From Thermothielavioides terrestris NRRL 8126 (Eukaryota > Ascomycota > Sordariomycetes > Sordariales > Chaetomiaceae): a stretch of 64,000 bases of DNA. This document shows, piece by piece, positions 44,989-55,871 of the stretch (position 1 is the first letter of the stretch; each line of letters starts with the position of its first letter). Position numbers and translations under genes: made by a program. The stretch covers positions 3,906,001-3,970,000 of the forward strand of contig NC_016461.1 in the NCBI RefSeq assembly GCF_000226115.1, written 5' to 3'. Under the pieces are notes generated by a model, which ran no database searches, had not been told where the DNA came from, and worked only from the letters and a program-made list of their open reading frames with translations.

Positions 44989-46323
44989 TCATCCACTCCT
45001 CCCGGGCCTGTTATCATCGTACTTGACGGTAATGTCTGTCACCTGCACAATGCCGTTCTTAGCGCGCCCCGGGTCGGCATTGGTGCCCAGGATGCTGCGG
45101 TCGCTGCCTTCGTCGCCCATCTTGTCAAGCTCGACGTCGCTGGCCGGCGGGCCCGCCTGGCTCGTGATGGTGACGAACCGGCTGTAGTTGCCCGCCGTGC
45201 CCGTCTGCTCGGCGTACCCGCTGCGATACTGCCGGGACGACTTGACGTCGCGCACAAAAACGCGCAGCATCGGGATGCTGGCCGCCACGATCGACAGGCA
45301 CGACTCGGCGTTGCCCCAGATGACGAGGTCGACGCCGTCGGCTGTTTTGCCTCGGTCAGCGCGGGGAATGCGTGAATTACAGATTTGCGGACCAGATGCC
45401 TCGCGAGACTCACCAAAATCGGTCGACAGCATCCTCGGGAGCAGGGCGGCCTTGACGAAGCCCGCGATGCCCGCGAACACGCCCAGACTCATAGCCAGAC
45501 CCACGCCAAGCTTCTCTCCGCGCCTCATCTGCAGGCCCCAGAGGAACTTCCAGGGCAGGCCGGCGAAGACGATGTCCAAAAATGCCGAGTAGGCCGCCGA
45601 GAACATGTTATAGTGGAGGAGCACCTCGCCGGGCCAGCACGAGCCGTCCTGCACCGACAGGTCCCACGTCTTGCGCACGGGGGTGCAGTTTACCCAGGTG
45701 AAGAGCGCCGTCAGGCCCATGGCGATGTTCATCGAGATGAGGCAGAACCAGGTGAACTTCTTGGCCCAACCGTCCATGATCCTCAGCAGCGTGATGCCGA
45801 ACGACGTCTTGCTCCAGACCGCCGCCGTGATGGAGAAGGTGCCCGACACGTCTAACGACAGCACCAGCGCCTGCAGGTTGCGGGAGTCAAAGTCCCACGT
45901 GTGCAGCCCGTATCCCATGTGGGCGTTGTACGTCATCAGTCCTGCATCGACCAGGACGCAGACCTGCGCGAGCCATGTCAGCGCCGCCAGCACACATCGC
46001 TATTCGCCCTCAGGGTCGTGGGTTTGGGGGAGACCAACCCAAGATGCGATGAGCACCGCGTCATCCCACCACAGCCGCTGGCCCTTCAGCAAGCGACAGT
46101 AGATGCGCAGCGACAGCAGTACGGTGGCCGTACCGGTCAGCGCCCAGAGGCAGGCGACCAGCTTCGGGCCGGTGTTTTCGTGCGGGAGCGCGTTGCCGTT
46201 CTCGCCGGCGTCCGAGTCTGCGCTCATCGTCCTCCGGTTTCGTCGCGCCGCTCGGGTCGGACTGCCGGGGAGCTGGGAAGGCAAAGTCGCCGATGCTGCC
46301 GCGTCAATGGCTCTGTTGTTCAA
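44989..46323 (-). CDS. Fungal rhodopsin-domain (Pth11-like) membrane protein
   Basis: Exons on the minus strand, 46323-46039, 45999-45414 and 45350-44989, encode 410 residues with about seven hydrophobic segments. Family signatures are RLWWDDAVLIASW near the first helices, LWWDD-type Asp pair, SKTSFGITLLRI, FCLISMNIAMG, WVNCTPVRKTWD, CWPGEV and IDLVIWGNAE-like VDLVIWGNAESCLSIVAAS, typical of the fungal rhodopsin/Pth11-related domain. It should sit in the plasma membrane as a putative receptor with a cytosolic Ser-rich tail. No CFEM domain is seen. The first intron is only 39 bases and the second is 63 bases and stop-free in frame, so retention would add 21 residues. Confidence 0.8.
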
Positions 46324-48567
46324 GGCTTTTTGGGACCTTATAAGTCGTATGACAGAGCAGCGGTGCCAAAGGGGAGGAAAACCGGGGAGTCCGCTTCATT
46401 GTGGCTATCAGGTACCGGTTTCCCTGATATTCTGTGGAGTGTTGACACCAGAGGAGGAAAGGCGGAAAAGGCCCATGCCAAGCAACCTAGTGTTGGTTGT
46501 TCAGCGATTCATCATCGCTCGGGCGATTCAGCTTTCGATCTAGCAACGCCTCGTGTCTATAGTCCAGACAGCGGGTGGACAACCTGCCGGGCCATTGGAC
46601 GCTCTGGCCCGGCAATGCTGGACAGTTTGGGTCGTGAGAATCGCCCAGTCGCGCCCGAGCGCTCTGCAGCAAGGGACACCCTCGCCGGCTTTTGGCAGTC
46701 GAATCCTGCCAAGCTCCGAGAAGGGGAACACTGCTGCAATGCTGCCTGCTCCGCAAAATGTCGCTGGTGGTTACAATCAATGATCTCCTTACTTGCACTC
46801 CGCCTCTTACCCCCCTTTGCTGTTCTCACTTGCAATCTGCGCTAGAATCCGATGTACAGGTGTACTAAACGCTGTCCGCTTCTGTGCGTCCGCCGCTGTC
46901 TTGACGCCAGGGGGGTTCGCTGCCGCCGGATGTTTAAGCGCCAACAACAAACGACGACGTCGAACTCCAACTGCACGCTTCTTCAGGGGGTGATACAAAG
47001 TTCCCCGACAGTCTGGGTTCCCGGCCGTTTCAGCAAGCCTGTTCAGGAATCCAAAGCGACCCCGAAGCCACTAGTAGCGAGCTGCGGTCTTTCTAGCTCT
47101 TCTAGACCGTTGTGGAGCCGTGGGAACAGGCAGCTCCCTAACTACCAGGTACTTTTGAGCTGGGCCGGTTTCTAGCGATTGGTGTCCCCCTCTGACAAAC
47201 GATGACTAACTCGCAGTAGCGCCTCGGGGATCACACGTGGCGCTTGATTTAATTATCGGCCTGACGGGGCAGGAGATCGGAAGGATTTCGGGTCCTGCAA
47301 CAGCATTCACCCCACACACGACCGGCCCGCGAGTCGAAGAATGCGCCGTCACTGCCGGATCTCGAGTTCGTAACAAGCCGGCCCGGGGTTCTCGGTCGCC
47401 TGACTCGCCTTTGATCAAGCGCCCTGCTCCCACCCAAGATCATCATGCCGTTTGGCCTTCAACAACCGGCGAAGTTCTCGAGATGGGCAGTTGCAGCACT
47501 GCCCTCGGAGACTCGAGCCCAAGTTCCTGTCTCTCGGGTGCCTGCTGCTTTCGGGGGCAAGAGCCAAGATCAAGTGAAGGTAATCCGTACACTACGCTAG
47601 TGTCTGTTGCGGTGTCTGTTGCGGGGAAGTACAGAATATGCAAGCCACCTTTCCTAAGTGTCTCCTTAATGGCGGCCAAATTTCCGTTTTGGGGATCGTG
47701 GCAAGATACCTTGAACTCCCGTGCCTTCTATACTAGCTCGGTATGCACCATACGGGCAGAGTCGCCGCAACGGATGGTGTAGTCAGCAGGTGCGACGCGA
47801 GTCCCTACTCCAGGCTGGGTTAAGCTCTGAGCGCGCGCGATCCTGACTAAAGAAACAAATTATTTTCTAATTCTTGAAGCAGGTATAATGCGTGTTGACG
47901 ACGAGTGGAACGATGGGTGCCGACGGTTCCATCTCTGACGGAGGTCATCACGCTTCGGCGAGGAGCCGACAATGGCCAAGAGGATTGCAAACGTGAGAAG
48001 ATGGAAGGATAATAACTGTAAGGCTCGGTGGTAGGCCAGAATGTACCTAGAGATCGTTCTTACACCGGAGTCTAGGACACTAACGGAACGTCTGCCTCTA
48101 GTCTGTTTGATCCTGTAAGATTTCCCCTTTTTTTCTCCAGATCGCAGTATCGCAGTTTCGTGTGTAGCCGCTCGGTTCTCTTCCACCCCGCTCCCCTTCT
48201 CCGTTCTCGGAGCTCACGCAGAACGCTTTCTTCTTCCCACCCGTACGTCGCGAGTTTTGCAGCAGAGAGATGGTTGTTGGAATGCGGGTCCGCTCCGGCC
48301 CCCTCGGAGGATGTAAGGCAGCAGCAAGGCAGCACGGTACAACCCGAGGAAGGCAGGAAAGGACGGAGGCCTGCCGTCCACCTGCCCGATCCATCGCAGC
48401 ACGCGCCTTCCATTGATCCTTGTTTTGCTCTCAGCAATGGAGCCCACACTTCTCTGCTCGGCCGCCGCATGCCACTCGAAACCACGCTCTGTCCACCACA
48501 TCTACAGTACTTCTACCAACCACACGACCTCGACCCAGCAGCTTCCACCACGTCTGGGCCAGCCACC
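46324..48567. other. Intergenic, 2.2 kb, no gene seen
   Basis: Short mixed frames without motifs on both strands. It contains the upstream regions of the rhodopsin-domain gene and of the repeat protein gene. Confidence 0.5.
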
Positions 48568-49254
48568 ATGTCAGCGAGCGGTCCGGTGAGCCTACCGCCG
48601 CCGGTGCAGATCTAGAGACGCCCGGTGGTCTTCGACTTCTACGACCACGACATCGCCGACCTCGTGTACAAGCCCGGCACGCACCTGTTCTTCGCTCCCG
48701 TCGTCATCAACTGGCACGGCCTCCCCCGCATCGAAGTGCCCAGCCCGCGAGTGTACATCTACTACGGCCCAGTGACGATCAACTACCTCGGTCGGGGCAC
48801 CCACGGCGCCAGCCTGTGCGGCCACCACATCTACCACGGCCAGGTCGCGATGAACTCGACCTTCGCGGCCTGGGACGGCGCGAGCAACTGCGGCCTGAGC
48901 GCCTTCCACGGCCCGATCTTCTTCAACATGCTCCCCGACGGCGCCGCGCCTCCGCAGCCGATCCCGGCAGCCGCGCCCATGATGGGAGGCGGCGTGCCGC
49001 TGGCGGCCGCCGCCGCGTTCCAGCCCATGTGGAACGGAGGAATGGCAGGGGCTGGACTAGCTGCGGAGCCGCCACAGCCCGCGATGCCGCCACAGCCTGC
49101 GGTGCCGCCACAACCTGCGGTGACGCCACAGCCTGCGGTGCGCCCCGGCCAGCCGGCGGCAAGCTCACCAGCCGGGATACCTGTCGCGGCGTCGAGTGCG
49201 GGCGAGCCTGGTGGCCCGAACGGGTGGTATTACCCGGCAACAAATCGGAACTGA
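48568..49254 (+). CDS. Protein of 24-residue repeats, unknown family
   Basis: The frame 48616-49254 is open and strongly protein-like. An ATG in ideal context (gccaccATGT, 48568) lies upstream in the same frame but is separated from it by a TAG at 48613-48615. Either that stop is a nonsense mutation, or the 30 bases 48586-48615 (GTGAGC...CTAG) are removed. With removal the product has 218 residues. Residues 31-112 form four repeats with exact 24-residue period, each starting with an aromatic pair then Gly/Ala-Pro-Val-x-Ile-Asn: FFAPVVIN, YYGPVTIN, YHGQVAMN, FHGPIFFN. A fifth degenerate copy (PRRPVVFD) precedes them. Repeats 2 and 3 also share GASxCG. The C-terminal half is Pro/Ala/Gln-rich with PPQPA units. 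The regular period suggests a beta-solenoid or amyloid-like fold. I recognise no named family. Confidence 0.6.
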
Positions 49255-50412
49255 CCCAAGGTTTCGGGGGAGTGAAAGGAGCGGGGTTATACGGTCCTAA
49301 TGGAAAGAAAGAATGAGAGCCGCGCGTGACTAAGGAGAGGGCAAGATATTGGAGATAGACACTGCAGCGATTGTACATACGCTATTGCATTTGGCGAAAG
49401 CGGAAATACCTTGTTTGTCATCAAGTGTAGCTGCCCCGGGCGGCGAGTCTCAGGACCGCAAGTATGAGCTCGGCTCATCTTTTTGTTTGAGAACGGATTC
49501 CCCTCCCGCCCAAACTGACTGGAGTCGAACTTCTGGTCAACACTACTAGAGACCTACCATGAATATAGGGGCAACCACGGAGGGGCATGCCGCAGTTGAA
49601 CTCACCAGCGAAGGTCTGCTCGGTACGGTGCGAGTGCTCAGAGCTCTACAGTGACCTGTGCGCCACATTCGAATGAAGAGGAAGCCCGTGGATAAGGAAA
49701 TGAAGCAATGCGACAAGGCGGCATAGGATTGTCCGAGGAATGGCATCACACGCCGCTCGGAAAACGCTTCGGCGCCTGTCCTCAGAGCTTGAAAGCACAG
49801 CACCCTTACCATCGAAAAGCCCGTTGCCTCCTGGTATGCAAGGGCGGTCAGCGATTTCTCATGCTGTGATGATGCCCCGTCGGGCTATTACACTACAACA
49901 GACAGCTTCCCCCCCCGGGCAGGGAGCGACACGCCGATCCCAATAAGTTCCGAGGTTCCCATTGTCCAACTGGCCGAGTCCATGGCCCGGAGGTATTGCG
50001 CCAGGTGGCAACGCAATACTGAGGACCCCTGATCACAGGGCTGCTGGCCAAAGCAGCCCCTGCTGCCGGCATAGATATCTATGTAAACGTCACAAACAGG
50101 TCGCCCCAGGGCCACGGTCCGTGGCCAGCAAGATGCACGGCTTGCGAAGCGGTCAGCGCAAGCGGGAGCAAGGGGAGTCGGGAGGAGGCAACGGGACAGC
50201 GTCATGTCCAGATACATGGCACCTCGGAGGCGCACCAGGAGAAGGGTAGGGCCGGAAAGCGAGCCAGCTCATGCCCAGAGTCCGACACAACCCACTCACC
50301 CCATCAATGCACGGGTTTCTGGTAGCCCAGGAGCAGCGAGACGTGATCAGCCGGAAACAAAGCACGTTTACTACAGAAGACACCTTCCGAGCCACCTGCC
50401 CCGTCCCCGACA
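49255..50412. other. Intergenic; no gene seen
   Basis: 3' flanks of two convergent genes. No supportable frame. Confidence 0.5.
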
Positions 50413-52069
50413 CTACTCACGCCCGCGCCACCACCTGGGCGCTGCCGGCTTGGTCTCGTCGCGCAGCAGCCACCAAATCCCGCCAAACAAGCTCGCCAGC
50501 ACGGCCGTGGTCAGCACGGCGGCGCCGGCGCGGTCGGCCTTTGTGACGGGGGCCAGCGGGGCGCCGGGCTGCGTGGCGTCGTTGCCGGCGGCGGGGTCGC
50601 CCTTGCTGGTGCCGCCGGTGGTGTCGGTGAGCGGGGCGCGGACGCCCTGCTGGGTGACGAGCAGGCTGCTGAGGGCGGCGAGGGCGCTCATCTCCTGGCC
50701 GGCTCCCGTGTCGCCGTCGTAGCTGCCCGTGTTCCAGCGGAAGCCGCAAGTGCCGTCCGGTTCGCAGGAGCGCACGGCGCCGGCGGCCGAGGTGCGCAGG
50801 CGCGCCATCACCGTCGCGTTCGTGAAGGGCGCCAGCTGCGTCGCCGTCGCCAGCCACCGGTGCATGTACCCCTTGAACGACAGCTCGTCGGTCGTGCAGC
50901 CGATCGAGTCCGGGTGCTCGCACATGATCTCCACCAGGATGCCGTCCGGGAAGAAGAAGTCGAGCGTGCGGTTGAGGAGCCCCTGCAGCCGGGTCTGCCA
51001 TTTGCTCGAGCGGTTCGACTGCACACCGGGTTGTTTTGCCAGGAGGCGTTAACTGTGAACAGCTTCTTCGAGAGGCAGCAAAGGAAGGGGGTATGATACG
51101 AAATACGTACGTAGTCATACATGTACGCCAGGCCTTCGGCGAGCACGGCGGCGTTGTACGACCACTGGCCCTTGTCGATGATGGTGCAGTTGTCCTCGAT
51201 GTGCGCGCCGTCGTAGATGTTGTACTGGTCGTCGATGTATTTCAAGGCCACGAGCCAGTCCCAGGCCTTCTCGGCCCAGCCGGCGTACGTGTCATTGTGC
51301 GTGTACCGGGCCAGCCTCGCGGCCAGGTTGAACAGGATGCCGTTCGCGATGGTGTTCTTGTAGTCCGAGCCCTTGTTGAGCAGGTTGATCTGCCACAGCA
51401 ACCCGCCGCCGCAATTCTTGGTGTCCCAGCGCCAGGCCATCGTGTTGAACACGGCCTGGGCCAGAGCGAGCCATCCTGGCGTGCCGGAGGGCGGGTCCGG
51501 GTAACCGACCTCGGCGGCCAGCATGACGCTCATGCCCCAGAAGCCCTGGTCATCGTTGCCGAGCGAGGCGGTCCAGTTGAGCGGCATGTAGCTGTTCTCG
51601 GACTGGAAGATGAGGGCCTGCGTGGTGATGTTGTTGTACGTGGTGTCGTTTGTGTAGTGCCAGTAGTCGACCATGGTGCCCCAGAGCGCGCCGCCCTCCC
51701 ACTGTGGTGGTGGTCCCTCGCGTCAGCACCGCACCGGTCACAGCAGCGCACTCCGCTCCGCCCGCCCCCCGGAACTTAACCTACCCAGTAGTACGGCCCC
51801 CCGGGCGGCGGACCCGGCAGGATGCCTGGAATCTGACCCGGCTCGTCGCCATGGTAATAGGTGGAGATGAGGTTGTGGGCGACCACCTTGGCGGCGGCCT
51901 TGATAGAGGCTGCGCGGCGTGGGCTCCTTAGCGCGGGCTAGTTGCATGGCAAAGGGGGGATGACAGGAAAGTTAACCCTACCTGGCGAGTTTAAGTCCAC
52001 GTCAAGCGCTGCCTGCGCGCATGTCGCGGCCCACAGAAACGCCCAGCGCATCGACGAGAGGCTCACCAT
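50413..52069 (-). CDS. GH76 family endo-1,6-alpha-mannosidase-like (DFG5/DCW1 type)
   Basis: Four exons on the minus strand, 52069-51982, 51909-51785, 51701-51111 and 51018-50413, encode 469 residues; all introns are GT-AG and in phase. A signal peptide (MRWAFLWAATCAQAALDVD region) is followed by the family hallmarks GPYYWWEGGALWGTMVDYWH, NDDQGFWGMSVMLAAEVGYP with the catalytic Asp pair, CGGGLLWQI and SYDGDTGAGQEMSALAAL. DFG5/DCW1 proteins act at the cell surface and are thought to transfer GPI-anchored glycoproteins onto wall glucan. The C-terminus has a hydrophobic segment (AAVLTTAVLASLFGGIWWLL) followed by a basic tail, more like a membrane anchor than a classical GPI signal. Length is normal for the family. 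Confidence 0.92.
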
Positions 52070-53656
52070 GACGGACGCCCTGATCTAGCGAGTGACGGGA
52101 TCTAGCGAGTGACAGGATTTCAGGGTTCTACTAGGACGGAGCTTGCACATGTTCGCCGGCCGGTGCTTGGCAGCAATGTCAATGCAAAGAAGCCCAAAGG
52201 AGGAAGAAATCTTGGCTTATTCAGACTCCGGCAAAGACGGCAAAGACGGCAAAGGCGGGACTTAACTAACACGGCGGAGCTCGTATTGTGGTCAGCGGTT
52301 GGTCGTTGAGCTGTGGCGCAGCGTCGTTTTTCATGGATCCTTCCCCAGAGACGCGCAATTTTGATTCAAGCGCGCAGCAAAAATACGAGAACAAGTCTGT
52401 AAAGCAATTCATGGGTGCGTGAGTTGTTGGCCCCTGAATGCGAGGGGAAACACTTCCTCTCCTCTCCCTGCCAAAGTAGGCAACTTGTATCTTACACGCC
52501 ATTCACTTCAACCCATTCCACTTCCATACTCCTTTCAGGTACATAATATACAAATACTCCGCATCCAACGTTGTCCTGTGATAGGAACGCCGCCACAGCC
52601 CAACGCTGCACCACCAGGCCGACCTGGCACCTAACAAGCCCGAAGCATGCACGCCTGCGGGTGAGACATACATATTCCTTTCCAATCTTGTCTGCCCAAG
52701 CAAGGAGCGAGTTGATGCTGGCACCCCAGGCTTGTAGCAACCACTCCTGTGGCCGTGTGTTTTAGCCCACTACTGGTGCAAGGCCCTTCAACTATCCGGC
52801 GTCTGGGCTTTCTCCGGTGCTGGCTGCCACAGAACGGATCTGCCGATCCCCGTACGTAAGCAATCCACGCATCACTTTTCCAAAAGCAGTCAGGCAAAAT
52901 CAGCGCATCCCAGCATCGGTTCGTCTCGACTCTGCCGCTCCTTTGCAGCGCACATGGAGCACATGCACGATCTTACTAAGACGACGGCAGCACGGGGAGT
53001 AGCAAGACTCGGCTGGTCCTCTTCCTAGTGTACACAAAGAAGGTGGGGGCCGTTTTCTCGTTCTTCCAGGGCTCGAGGTTTGCCGCATGAACACGCTTAC
53101 GCTCGGCGGCTGCGGTTGCTGGTCGGCAGAGAGCATGAGATCATGCTCGGAGCACACCGCAACCACGGTAAGTCAAGCTGACCATCCTTGCACATGGGAA
53201 TGTACATACGATGTAATGGCTGTCCGTTCTCGTTAAGCCTCTTTCCCGTTCTCTCCGCACCGATAGGCCTGGTAGTGCGATGGGCCCGAAAACCCACCTG
53301 ATCAACGACCCCCACGGCGCTGCCCAACATCTGCCATCTGCGCGCAAACAAGAGACCGCAGTACAGCTACTAGCCAGGTGAGTTCAGGGGCATGGTCGAG
53401 AACACGACTGGCAGAAGCATTGAACTGAGCGAGGCAGGATGGATTTTTCGGTAGCCAGGTAGTCGGTGCTGGGAGGGACAGGACTGCCAGCCAGTGCAAT
53501 CAACCATACGTTGACCCTTGCAAAGCCTAGGTAGTCACATGCTTTACTTTGCATTTACGCAATAATGAATTGGCCCAGGTGAACGCTCTTATGCTAGCAG
53601 TGACCCGAAAGCAAGTAGAGGCATCTAAGTCAGACATGGCACTTGGAGCCTATCCG
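52070..53656. other. Intergenic; no gene seen
   Basis: Upstream region of the GH76 gene plus about 1.3 kb with no recognisable coding content. Confidence 0.5.
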
Positions 53657-55255
53657 TCATCCTCCTCCTCCACCTCCTCCGGTGTGCTTCCGGATCCACT
53701 CGTCCTCCAGCAGCTCCCTGGCCGAGCTGCGTTTTTCCGGCTCCCACTGCAGCATCTTGCGCATGAGGCGCAGGAAGGCCGCCCTGTCCTGCTGCTGTCC
53801 GGATCCAGCCGCGAGCAGCGTCGTCTCGCGGTCCTCGAGCGACCGCGCGGCAGGCAGCGGAATCCCGGCGCGGAACTCGCCCGTGCTCAAGTCGAAGAAC
53901 TCGCCGCTGCGGCGGCCCCGCGCCAGCAGGCTCGGCGGCGGCGGGCCGAGCAGCGCAACCATCTCGCCGAGGTGCGCCCGGCTCCGGTACTCCCCGTGCT
54001 CGGGATCCCGGCCGCTGAACAGGTGGCCGCCCTCGAATATGTGCCAGATCTGGTGGTTGTAGTGGTGCGTTGTGTGAGCGGTGCGAGAACTCAAAATGGC
54101 TGACTAAAGGTCAGGTCCTGTGTGTGGGCAAGTACGTACCATACATCCTACGTTCCATATATCTATGCTATACGTCCAGGGTGCCTCGAGGATGACCTCG
54201 GGTGCGCGGTACGCGTCCGGTTGAACGTCTTCGCAGTGCTCTCGGCCGTCGTCCAACGGCACGGCGGAGCCGAAGTCGCAGAGGACCGGGTTCGCCAGCT
54301 GCTGGGGCATCGGAAGCTCACGGGTCAAGTAGATGAACCGGCCATCTACTTCTTTCCTAGGCGACGGGCTTCTGAGCTCTTCCTGCTCAAAGTTGATAAA
54401 AGCCGCATCGGTGGCCCCTATCCCGAACATGATGTTGTCGGCCTTGATGTCTGACGAGTATCAGCCAGTTTCATGATTAGCTACGCTCGCTGCTGACATA
54501 GACGAACCTGTATGCGCAATGTGGCATTCCGTGTGGAGGAAATCCAGAGCTTGAAATAGATATTTGAGAATGACGGCGAGGAGCAGCGGCGGCAGCCGAC
54601 GTGTGGGGTTTCGATGCAGCAGCGCGAGCACGCTGTCCCAAAGCGGCGGGTGTACGAGGCAACGATGCTCGTCGTCTGGGCCCTTCACGTCGAAAGAGTC
54701 GAGAAGCGGGCGGACGGCAATTCGGCCGGGATGACCGCGCGTGGCGGCGTCGGCTATGCGATTGTAAATGTTGAGCTCGTCATCGAGCTGCTTCCCCAAG
54801 GATGAGGCGCGAATGAAGATCTTCAGGGCGACGTGCCAACGGCCACTAGATGGTGAATTGGATAAGCATTGATGTAGGGAGGGAAAGTCGGCGGGACGGA
54901 CTCAACTTAAGTCCCGGGCAAGCCACACGGTTGAAGTGGTGCCATAGCCCAGCTTGCCTACGACTTGATACCGGTCGTGAATGACGTCCCCAATGCGGAC
55001 AGGGTAGTAGCGATCCGCGAGATAGTCTGGGATGGTCTCCTCTTCAATCAGTTGATACGGTGCCACTAGTGGGATGCCTTTCCGGGGAAAAGAAAGAGGC
55101 TTCCACGCTGGGCGAAAGACCCGTAGAAGAGAAGTTAGCATGGAGGATGGATAGCTCTGGACCGATTTGACCACTCCCGATCGGAGCCTTGTTGTGGCCA
55201 TCCTCAGTGGCATTTTGAGTGTGTGCGAAGAACCAAATGATTTCCAGAAGATCAA
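53657..55255 (-). CDS. SRPK-like protein kinase, frame problem at first intron
   Basis: Exons on the minus strand: 55255-54907, 54845-54508, 54450-54140 and 54049-53657, about 463 codons. Kinase motifs in order: Gly-rich loop VGKLGYGTTSTVWLARDL, VALKIF with the ATP-binding Lys, IAHTDIKADNIMF with the catalytic Asp, LCDFGSAV, YRAPEVILEAPW, SIDIWNVGCM and IWHIFEGGHLF. The split catalytic domain, HTDIK motif and short insert are typical of fungal SR-protein kinases. The last three exons join cleanly in frame. Exon 1 and exon 2 do not: the only usable sites (A/GTTGAG and CTAG/T) leave the product one base out of register. The gene may carry a one-base lesion or use a non-canonical site. It ends in a run of seven Gly. 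Confidence 0.75.
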
Positions 55256-55721
55256 GGTAATGTACCGAATACGCAGGTTATGAATTTTAGCGCAGGCCCA
55301 CCAAGGTGAGAACTTGGGATGACTGAGATTGAATGCTGATCAACCCGAGCCAGGCCCCACTTGTAGTTACAAATGTCCGCCGCCACTTGCCTGGCGGCCC
55401 GTGGTTCGTCATGGAACGGCTGGTGAAAGTTCGGGCCGCCTCTTCACTATCCGTATCGGCCAGCCAGTCCACAAATGAAGTGTTCACCTCTCATTTGCGT
55501 CACAAACCGCCTTACTTGGAAACACAGCGGGAGGCTTTCGGATGAGAAGTCATCAGGCCAACAAAACAGCCAACCAGGCGCTAGTTAGCTGGAGTCGAAC
55601 AGGGTACACAACTCTTAATCGATTTTAGCCGCCGATCGAACTCTTCTCCTGCCCGGCTGCAGACAAGAGCAGGGTAACAGGTCCGGTGCCGAGCCTAGTG
55701 TTACGAAAATGGTCAGCATAA

Positions 55722-55871
55722 AAGAAGAAGAAGAAGAAGAAGAAGAAGAAGAAGAAGAAGAAGAAGAAGAAGAAGAAGAAGAAGAAGAAGAAGAAGAAGA
55801 AGAAGAAGAAGGAGGAGGAGGAGGAGGAGGAGATGGAGGAGGAGGAGGAGGAGGAGGGGGAGGAGGGAGAG
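55722..55871 (+). repeat. Long GAA/GGA microsatellite
   Basis: About 30 uninterrupted GAA units (55722-55810) pass directly into about 20 GGA units with a few changes (to about 55871). The 150-base tract is purine-only on the plus strand except for one or two bases. Confidence 0.95.

Noticed and set aside
48420..49316. 298-codon open frame overlapping the repeat protein gene
   Set aside because: It reads an Arg/Pro/His-rich alternative frame with no internal repeat. The frame encoding the 24-residue period is clearly the real one.
55585..55650. Possible tRNA on the minus strand (GTTCGACTCCAGC)
   Set aside because: The T-arm-like string is not supported by a pairing acceptor stem or a proper D-arm; a similar string near 49520 also lacks tRNA structure.
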